Positions 6,997 through 13,095 of a DNA stretch of 24,900 nt are shown here, piece by piece. Source of the stretch: CAG-390 sp051867815 (GTDB taxonomy: Bacteria > Bacillota > Clostridia > Oscillospirales > CAG-272); contig JBJDZD010000148.1 in NCBI GenBank assembly GCA_051867815.1, positions 1-24,900 on the forward strand. The letters run 5' to 3'. The notes below the pieces were generated by a model. It saw only the letters and a list, made by a program, of their open reading frames with translations. It searched no databases and was not told the DNA's origin. Each line of letters begins with the position of its first letter. Position 1 is the first letter of the stretch. The translations under genes and the position numbers were made by a program.

Positions 6997-7998
6997 ATGA
7001 AAATGGCAAATTACACGGATTTTAAGATTTGGTCGCGTCAGGCTCCCGATGAGGAGACCAGACTGCCCAGGATAAACGATTGCAAGCTGGAGCTTATCGA
7101 GCAAAGAGAAGTCGAGCCGGGCGAAATACCTGCGCGCATACTGCTCTCCACGGGCGGCATCAAGTGGCTCTATCGGTTTCGGATTTCCGAATACGAGGGC
7201 GAGACCTCGCTCGGCTACGCACGCAAATTCGGCATTCGTCTTGCCGAGGCAAATGACGGTGTTCTTGAGGAAACGGGCAAGGAGCTTGTTTGGTGCGTGC
7301 CGCAGTTCATTCCACCGGCTCTCAACGAGTACACGTCCATGCTGACGCTTTCGGTCTGGTTTAATAAGGACAGGAAATTTACGGACTTATACGAGGAGAT
7401 CGTTTCGATACTCGAAAGGGAATTCCCATATGCGCTGCCCGTCAAATTCGGCGACAAAATGCCGCCCGACCGCGATTACACCGACCGCGTTGCCTTTATC
7501 GAGTTCTTGAAGGACACTCCTGCGCCCGTTTGGTATGCAGAGAGGCCGGTCACGCACGTTCACATCAACGATGCCGGGCGTGCCGAGGCAAAGCGCGACG
7601 GTCTGCGTGTCAACCGCATTTCGATTTGCATGCCCGACGAGGTTTACGAGATCCCCGAATGGAAATTCGCGCTTCGCAGACTGCTTAAGTCATTGACGGT
7701 CGCCACCGGCGGCTTCTTCGGGCAGATCTGCCGCAGCGAGAGCGGAGTCGTTTCCTGGTGGTGGCAGGGCGTGCCGCTGGAGCTTGGCGTTGCCTGCACC
7801 TTCGGCGAGCCTTATTGGTCGCTGATCGCCGACTGCTCCGAAAAGGGCGAGCAGATAGGCGAACATATTGCATATTTTGAAGAGCCTGACGGCCCCCTCG
7901 TCCCCGAGGAATTGCTTTCACTTCCCAAGCGCAAGCTCGGCAAAGGAAGACTATACCCCGACGATTTCACGGTCGCACCCACGCTTCCAATCAAATGA
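6997..7998 (+). CDS. Protein of unknown function, translationally coupled to miaA
   Basis: I do not recognise this 333-residue soluble protein. It has no signal peptide or membrane segment. It contains several Trp/Tyr-rich strands (GGIKWLYRFRISEYEGE; VSWWWQG near residue 250; GEPYWSLI) and a helix EWKFALRRLLKSL followed by TGGFFGQI. The C-terminus is Pro/Lys rich. The TGA stop overlaps the miaA ATG (ATGA at 7995-7998), so the two are almost certainly co-translated. Codon use and GC fit the operon, not the AT-rich pair just upstream. The start could be ATG 6997 or ATG 7003; neither has a strong ribosome site. A small hairpin (TCCCG...CGGGA, 6966-6981) lies before it. An immunity-like or substrate-binding role is possible but not supported. 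Confidence 0.8.
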   Translation: MKMANYTDFKIWSRQAPDEETRLPRINDCKLELIEQREVEPGEIPARILLSTGGIKWLYRFRISEYEGETSLGYARKFGIRLAEANDGVLEETGKELVWCVPQFIPPALNEYTSMLTLSVWFNKDRKFTDLYEEIVSILEREFPYALPVKFGDKMPPDRDYTDRVAFIEFLKDTPAPVWYAERPVTHVHINDAGRAEAKRDGLRVNRISICMPDEVYEIPEWKFALRRLLKSLTVATGGFFGQICRSESGVVSWWWQGVPLELGVACTFGEPYWSLIADCSEKGEQIGEHIAYFEEPDGPLVPEELLSLPKRKLGKGRLYPDDFTVAPTLPIK

Positions 7999-8933
7999 AG
8001 CCGAAGATAATTGCCGTAGTCGGGCATACCGCGTCGGGAAAAACGGGACTTGCCATCGAGCTTGCCGAACGCTTGGACGGCGAGATAGTTTGTTGTGACT
8101 CGATGCAGATCTACCGCGAGATGGACATAGGAACCGCAAAACCCACTCGCGAGGAGCAGGCGCGTGTGCCGCATCACATGGTCGATTTCGTTGACCCGAT
8201 GCACGAGTATTCCTGCGCGGAATATGCAGTCGATGCCGACCGCGCCGTGCGCGATATCCTCTCGCGCGGCAAGCTCCCGATAATCTGCGGCGGCACGGGG
8301 CTTTATCTCGATGCGCTCTTCTTTGAGCGACCGTTTGACGAAACATCGGGCAAAAGCGAGGTTCGCGAGCGGCTTTGCCGCGAGGCACAAGCGGAGGGCG
8401 GAGCACACGCGCTCTATCTCCGACTTTGTGAGATCGATCCCGAAAGCGCCGCAAAAACACATGAGAACAACGTGCGCCGAGTGATTCGCGCTCTGGAAAT
8501 TTACGAAACCACGGGAAAGCGAAAGAGTGAGCTTGATGCGCTTGCGTCGCCGTCAAAATACGATTTTCTCGCCTTCGAGCTTCGCCGGACGGACAAGGAT
8601 GAGCGTTATGCGCGCATTGAGGCGCGTTGCCGCGAGATGATGGCGGACGGTCTGCTCGACGAAACGAAAAAACTGCTCCGATTGGGCGTTTTCGACCGAA
8701 ATCGCACCGCCGCGCAGGCGATAGGCTACAAGGAGATGCTCGGTTGCGTTCGCGGCGAGGTACCGACGGAGGCGGCATTTGAGCGGCTCTGCATTGCCAC
8801 AAGGCAGTATGCAAAGCGGCAGATAACCTGGTTCGGAGCGAAAGATTATGTTGAAACCGTCGAGCTTTGCGCTTCCGCGCCGTTCCCGACGGAAACCTTA
8901 ATAAAGAAAATAAAGAACCATATCAATACATGA
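7995..8933 (+). CDS. miaA: tRNA dimethylallyltransferase
   Basis: MiaA adds dimethylallyl to N6 of A37 in tRNAs reading UNN codons. The protein has the P-loop GHTASGKT (residues 10-17, His replacing the usual Pro), DSMQIYREMDIGTAKP (35-50), PHHMVDFVDP, GGTGLYLDALFF, and a C-terminal RTAAQAIGYKEM...RQYAKRQITWF. Length of 312 residues is normal. Both ends overlap neighbours by ATGA: the upstream unknown gene (7995) and the downstream HlyD-like gene (8930). In many clostridia miaA sits at this spot before the cell-division genes. Confidence 0.96.
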   Translation: MKPKIIAVVGHTASGKTGLAIELAERLDGEIVCCDSMQIYREMDIGTAKPTREEQARVPHHMVDFVDPMHEYSCAEYAVDADRAVRDILSRGKLPIICGGTGLYLDALFFERPFDETSGKSEVRERLCREAQAEGGAHALYLRLCEIDPESAAKTHENNVRRVIRALEIYETTGKRKSELDALASPSKYDFLAFELRRTDKDERYARIEARCREMMADGLLDETKKLLRLGVFDRNRTAAQAIGYKEMLGCVRGEVPTEAAFERLCIATRQYAKRQITWFGAKDYVETVELCASAPFPTETLIKKIKNHINT

Positions 8934-10453
8934 AAAAGAGAGAAGAGAAAAAGTCACTTACGCCGAGAAAAATGCGCTCGGACATCGCAAAACTGAATAA
9001 CCGTGATAAGCGTGGCGACGGCGAGGGCAAGAGGCGCATTGGCTTTGACTTTTCCTATCTGCTTTCGGCTCTGCTGACGGTTGGCGTTGCCCTGGCATCC
9101 GTGGGGCTTGTGCTGTATTTCGGTTATCACCTGGTCGATGCCTTTACCTCGGATGTCACGACTACCCCGGCATACGATATAACCGAGAGCGAATACCGTT
9201 ACGGAATGGGATATATCTTCCGCAGTGAGGAAAATATAACAACGGACATTCCCGGCACGCCCGACTATAAGATGAACGACGGCGAGCGCGTCGGCGTTAA
9301 CGAGTTGCTCTGCGACATTTATTCATCGATAACGGATGAAATTCGCTTGGAGATCGAAAGCATTGACCGTGAGATCGAGATACTTGAAGCCGTTATCGAC
9401 ACCGGGGTCATAGAAACCGGCATCCCGGAGGCTTTGCGCAACGCAAATAAGGCGTACGCGGATATCATGCTTCATATTTCGCGCGGTGAATACGCCGAGG
9501 CGGACATGCTTACCGATTCCTTCCGCATCGCGCTCAACCGCATAAAATACCTTGAGGGCGACATGGATGACCTTGCCATGAAGATAAGCTCCCTCTTGGC
9601 CGAACGAAGCGGTCTGATTGCCGAGTACGGCAAAAAGACCGGCAGTATAAATGCCGACACAGTGGGATACTTTTTCCACGATTCGGACGGCTATGAGGAT
9701 ATTTTCGAGCCGTCCTTGCTCGGAGACATTACCGTGGGCAGCTTTGCCGAGCTGATAACGCGCGAGCCTGCGGACAGTTCAAGCTGTGTGGGCAAGATGA
9801 TCGACGACCCGAAATGGTACGTTTGCGTCCCTCTTTCATCGTCAGATGCAAAGGGATTTACCGAGGGACGGAAATACACGCTCGTTTTCAACGACAACGG
9901 CGGCCGTGAGCTGACGATGACGCTTGAGCGCCTCGTTCTTGACTTTGAGGATTACGACGGCGACGGCGATCGAGCAGAGGCCCTCCTGATCTTCTCCACC
10001 AAGGAGATGCCGAAGGATTTCAAGTATCTGCGTGCGCAGAACGTCAGCATTGAGCTTTGCTCCCACAAGGGCTACCGCATACCAATCACCGCCGTCCGTT
10101 ATTACGACGGCATGACGGGCGTTTACACGCTGAGCGGCGGATACGTGCTTTTCAGACGGATCGAGATACTCTATGAAGGCTCCGGTTACTGCATCGCGGC
10201 GGACTATGCCGATGCAGAGCCGGGTAAGCCGCTGACCTATACCGTTCTCGGCTTTTCCGACCACGGTGCCGTCAACGATTACGCAAGCCTGCACGCTCTG
10301 GCAGAAGAACGGGGCTGGGAGCGCAAGGAGTATGACAACGGCGGAATTCCCGTCGTCAAAGGGCAAACTCTGAGGTATTTCTATCATCTTGACGACCTCG
10401 AGCAGATCATCCTGACCGGCAAGGATCTCTATCACGGAAAGGCGCTGAATTGA
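8930..10453 (+). CDS. HlyD-family periplasmic-adaptor-like membrane protein of the division operon
   Basis: The 507-residue protein has a basic cytoplasmic N-terminus (about 1-40), one transmembrane segment (about 44-68, LLSALLTVGVALASVGLVLYF), and a large outside domain. The segment YRYGMGYIFRSEENI followed by NDGERVGVNELLCDIY resembles the split lipoyl/barrel-sandwich half of HlyD-type adaptors; a helical region rich in Glu/Ile (about 145-240) would be the hairpin. Proteins of this kind are regularly found between miaA-like and yggS/sepF genes in clostridia, with function unknown. ATG 8930 overlaps the miaA stop; the frame upstream (to 8867) is inside miaA. The stop is 1 bp from yggS. A role at the division site or in the envelope is inference from context. 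Confidence 0.78.
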   Translation: MKKREEKKSLTPRKMRSDIAKLNNRDKRGDGEGKRRIGFDFSYLLSALLTVGVALASVGLVLYFGYHLVDAFTSDVTTTPAYDITESEYRYGMGYIFRSEENITTDIPGTPDYKMNDGERVGVNELLCDIYSSITDEIRLEIESIDREIEILEAVIDTGVIETGIPEALRNANKAYADIMLHISRGEYAEADMLTDSFRIALNRIKYLEGDMDDLAMKISSLLAERSGLIAEYGKKTGSINADTVGYFFHDSDGYEDIFEPSLLGDITVGSFAELITREPADSSSCVGKMIDDPKWYVCVPLSSSDAKGFTEGRKYTLVFNDNGGRELTMTLERLVLDFEDYDGDGDRAEALLIFSTKEMPKDFKYLRAQNVSIELCSHKGYRIPITAVRYYDGMTGVYTLSGGYVLFRRIEILYEGSGYCIAADYADAEPGKPLTYTVLGFSDHGAVNDYASLHALAEERGWERKEYDNGGIPVVKGQTLRYFYHLDDLEQIILTGKDLYHGKALN

Positions 10454-10454
10454 C

Positions 10455-11183
10455 ATGAAGGATCTGAGTTTTTCCGAGCTTTGTGCGCGGTACAAAGCCG
10501 CCCTCGGCGAGATTCGTCGGGAGGAGAGCAAGCACGGACGTTCGGGCGTGCGCCTGATAGCTGCGGCAAAATACGCAACGAGTGAGGAGCTTGACGCGCT
10601 TGCCGAGTATTGCGGTATGGACGTTATCGGGGAGAACAGAACGGATACCCTGCTTGAGCATTATTCGGGCATGAAGCATAAAGTCGAGATACACTTTATC
10701 GGTCATCTTCAGCGAAATAAGGTCAAGCAGATAATCGATAAGGTGTCCCTCATCCATTCCCTTGATTCGGAGGGGCTTGCAGAGGAGATCGAAAAGCAGG
10801 CGGCGCGCCTCGGTATCACGGTCAATGTTCTCTGCGAGATCAACATCGGGCGCGAGGAGTCGAAAAGCGGTGTTATTCCGGAGCAAGCCCGCGAGTTTTG
10901 CGCCGGTCTCGGCAAATATCCCCATATCAGGCTGTGCGGCTTCATGACGATGGCGCCGATATGTGAGAATGAGGCTGAATATTACAAATATTTCAAAGAA
11001 ACTTACGACTTGGCACTTGACATTTGGAAAGAAACACTTCATAATATAGGTGCCCCCGAATTATCCATGGGTATGAGCGCAAGCTTTCGTCCCGCAATAG
11101 CATCGGGAGCAACAATGGTCCGCCTCGGAAGCAATGTTTTCGGCCGCACGACGGCGGATATGCAAACACATAGAAAAATTTAA
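10455..11183 (+). CDS. yggS: YggS/YlmE family pyridoxal phosphate-binding protein (PLPBP)
   Basis: This TIM-barrel protein binds pyridoxal 5'-phosphate without a known catalytic role and helps B6 and amino-acid homeostasis. The PLP lysine is in AAKYAT (Lys39; the usual form is AVSKT). Other family signs are DVIGENRTDTLLEH, HFIGHLQRNKVKQI, IHSLDS, LCEINIGREESKSG, LCGFMTMAP, and the closing LSMGMSASF...GATMVRLGSNVFG. 242 residues is typical. It follows the HlyD-like gene by 1 bp and precedes sepF, as in the ylm operon of Gram-positive bacteria. Confidence 0.94.
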   Translation: MKDLSFSELCARYKAALGEIRREESKHGRSGVRLIAAAKYATSEELDALAEYCGMDVIGENRTDTLLEHYSGMKHKVEIHFIGHLQRNKVKQIIDKVSLIHSLDSEGLAEEIEKQAARLGITVNVLCEINIGREESKSGVIPEQAREFCAGLGKYPHIRLCGFMTMAPICENEAEYYKYFKETYDLALDIWKETLHNIGAPELSMGMSASFRPAIASGATMVRLGSNVFGRTTADMQTHRKI

Positions 11184-11208
11184 GTTCAAATAAACGGAGG
11201 AACGAAAA

Positions 11209-11703
11209 ATGGCAGCACTTAATCTTTTTGCAAAGCAAAACAAACAACAGAGAGAGGAAGATTACGACACCGCATACTACGGCGCCGAGGAAGAAGCGCA
11301 GATCCCCGAGACAGACCAAACGCCGGCTTTCGAGAAGCCCACGGCACCTGCAAGAAGCACGTACTCCCCGTCCGGCGGCGCACCCACGCAGATGAAGCTC
11401 ATTCGCCCCACGTGCTATGCGGACGGCGAGATAATCGCAGGATACCTCAAGGACAATCATCCCGTTTTCATGCATTTTGAAAATATAAACAAAGAGGATG
11501 CGCACGACTTGGTTCGCTTCCTTGACGGTGTTTTGTTTGCCATTGAGGGACATCTCCAGCCCGTATCGGAAAACACCTTCATTCTTACGCCCAGCGGCAT
11601 GGAGGTTGCCGAGGAAAAACTCAATGAGGAGGAGAATCCCGTTGACGTAAACGAGGGCTACGGCTTTGCGGGCTTCGGCGGTGTCGGCGGCTACGGCTAT
11701 TGA
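11209..11703 (+). CDS. sepF: Cell division protein SepF
   Basis: SepF binds the FtsZ tail and organises the division ring on the membrane. The 164-residue protein has an N-terminal segment suitable as a membrane amphipathic helix (MAALNLFAKQNK), an acidic and Pro-rich linker, and the SepF domain at about residues 62-135: KLIRPTCYADGEIIAGYLKD, VFMHFENINKEDAHDLVRFLDG, and the strand NTFILTPSGMEV. The C-terminal tail is Gly/Tyr rich. The start has GGAGG 9 bp upstream. Its position between yggS and yggT is the standard ylmF slot. Confidence 0.93.
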   Translation: MAALNLFAKQNKQQREEDYDTAYYGAEEEAQIPETDQTPAFEKPTAPARSTYSPSGGAPTQMKLIRPTCYADGEIIAGYLKDNHPVFMHFENINKEDAHDLVRFLDGVLFAIEGHLQPVSENTFILTPSGMEVAEEKLNEEENPVDVNEGYGFAGFGGVGGYGY

Positions 11704-11723
11704 TTCCGGGAAGGAAATAAAGC

Positions 11724-12005
11724 TTGGAACTCTTTTTGGTACTGACGGTCAATTTCGTTGACCTCCTTTTGGGCGTTTTGCTGATCGCCATGCTTTTGCG
11801 CGCGTTGATGTCAATATTTTTGATGGGCGACGAAAACACCTTCAGCATATTTTTGTACTATTTTACCGAGCCGTTTATTATGCCCGTAAGGCGTATATTT
11901 GAAAAGCTCGGCTGGTTTGAGGGCTTGCCGATAGATATGTCGTTCTTCGTGACGACGATACTTATCGGCATGATACAAACCCTGCTATACGCTATCCCTA
12001 TGTAA
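11724..12005 (+). CDS. yggT: YggT/YlmG family small membrane protein
   Basis: The 93-residue protein has two clear hydrophobic segments (about 4-30 and 70-90) around the family signature YYFTEPFIMPVRRIFEKLG. YggT proteins take part in envelope and osmotic functions and, in Gram-positive bacteria, are encoded in the ylm division operon. The start is TTG 11724, preceded by GGGAAGG (11708-11714); no ATG fits the length. It lies 20 bp after sepF. Confidence 0.9.
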   Translation: MELFLVLTVNFVDLLLGVLLIAMLLRALMSIFLMGDENTFSIFLYYFTEPFIMPVRRIFEKLGWFEGLPIDMSFFVTTILIGMIQTLLYAIPM

Positions 12006-12021
12006 AAGAATGGAGCAACAG

Positions 12022-12915
12022 ATGAAAATTCCGGATAATTTTAAGAAGAAATACAACCTGACGGGCGAAACCTACGCCCCCCAGAACGTTGAGGCGGCAC
12101 TCTCGGAGCTTTTCTCCGTTTCAAGCCGACTTTATAAAGAAAATGCGGACCTCAAAGCAGAGCTTGCAAGCCTGCGCGAGCAAGTCGCAAACCCCGAACC
12201 TGCACCTGCACAGGCTGTGGATCTTTCGGGTATTGAAAATCGGCTTGCCGAGCTTTCCGCAAAGCTCGGAGCGATACATACCTCGGTAAACGACACGCTT
12301 TGCGTTGCAAACGACGCCGCTATCTCCGCAAAAAGGGCGGAAAGCGCCGCGACGGACGCGCTTGAAGCTGTCGTAGAGCTTGATAATAAGCTTGACACGG
12401 TCGATCTTACCCCCGTTATCGTTCATGACGATACAGACGTTCCGAAATCCGTCCCGACCGATGCGGAATATGGCGACATCATCAACTATATTGCCGAGGA
12501 GACTGCGCCCGTCGACGAGGAGCAGGTTATCTCGGTCGAACCGGAACCCATGACCGATGAAGAAGCAAATATTGCCGAGCAGGAAGAAGCTATTGAGGTC
12601 GTGGAGGATGCCGTCGCAGAGCCGACGGCCGCCGAGGAAGAAGAGGCGGCAGAGCCTTCCGAGGAGCCGAAGCATAGCACTCCCGTCCCCGATGCAATAG
12701 CGGACGAGCTTATCCGCTCCGCAGGCCTTTTTGACGAGCCTGAGGAGATCGAGCCGGCTGCCGCCGTTGCCGACGAAGACGTTACCGCGAAGCTGAATGA
12801 CATGATTGCCAACGAGCCGGCACAGGAGCCGCTTGCAGAAGAGCCTGCCGCACCGGCAAGCTATACGGATATGAAGAGCGCGCTCGATGCCATCCGCGCC
12901 CGTCTTAAAAAATAA
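12022..12915 (+). CDS. DivIVA-like coiled-coil protein with long acidic tail
   Basis: The gene occupies the divIVA position of the ylm cluster, before ileS. The N-terminus (about 1-60) has a short helical region and SELFSVSSRLYKENADLKAEL, resembling the coiled-coil part of DivIVA, but the classic membrane-binding start (the FxRxxRGYDxxEV motif) is missing. Helical repeats continue (RLAELSAKLGAI; SAKRAESAATDALEAVVELDNKL), then comes a long Glu/Ala/Pro-rich low-complexity tail, and a C-terminal basic end (DAIRARLKK). I chose ATG 12022 because GGAG (12012-12015) is 6 bp ahead; an upstream ATG at 12010 has no ribosome site. Function at the division site is inferred from position. About 297 residues. 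Confidence 0.75.
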   Translation: MKIPDNFKKKYNLTGETYAPQNVEAALSELFSVSSRLYKENADLKAELASLREQVANPEPAPAQAVDLSGIENRLAELSAKLGAIHTSVNDTLCVANDAAISAKRAESAATDALEAVVELDNKLDTVDLTPVIVHDDTDVPKSVPTDAEYGDIINYIAEETAPVDEEQVISVEPEPMTDEEANIAEQEEAIEVVEDAVAEPTAAEEEEAAEPSEEPKHSTPVPDAIADELIRSAGLFDEPEEIEPAAAVADEDVTAKLNDMIANEPAQEPLAEEPAAPASYTDMKSALDAIRARLKK

Positions 12916-12924
12916 AATCTATTC

Positions 12925-13070
12925 AGCCGATTGAAAAGTCAGCGATTTTAATAAAATACCGCTCTGACGAGCAAAGCGAGTCCTCGCGCCGAGATCCGCG
13001 ATCTTGGCAAGTGACGGCAAGCGTGTGACGCGCCGCGGTTCTTAATCGTAAAACGCAGTTCTTCAATCGG
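12925..13070 (+). repeat. Dispersed palindrome-ended element, copy 1 (MITE-like, in the ileS leader)
   Basis: The about 146-bp segment starts with AGCCGATTGAAAA and ends with CTTCAATCGG, imperfect inverted ends. It is homologous to the segment at 23432-23611 read on the minus strand. A 28-nt core (12966-12993) matches 23509-23536 (reverse complement) at 26 of 28 positions; TAAAACGCAGTT (13049-13060) is identical to 23455-23444. An internal hairpin, GCCGAGATC/GATCTTGGC, lies at 12988-13008. No coding potential. It fills the gap between the DivIVA-like gene and ileS, ending just before the ileS ribosome site (AAGGAG 13078-13083). No clear target duplication remains, suggesting an older insertion. 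Confidence 0.82.
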
Positions 13071-13095
13071 AATAAAAAAGGAGAATATATCAACA

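Noticed and set aside
6844..7104. 86-codon minus-strand frame between the DUF2442 gene and the miaA operon
   Set aside because: No ribosome site, overlaps the terminator and the start of the 6997 gene, and has no recognisable sequence.
7951..8814. 287-codon Arg/Pro-rich open frame opposite miaA
   Set aside because: The composition is that of a GC-rich antisense frame, and miaA is certain.
12916..13095. Possible T-box riboswitch in the ileS leader
   Set aside because: No T-box consensus (AGGGTGGNACCGCG) or terminator/antiterminator pair is present; the similarity to 23432-23611 identifies the region as a dispersed repeat.
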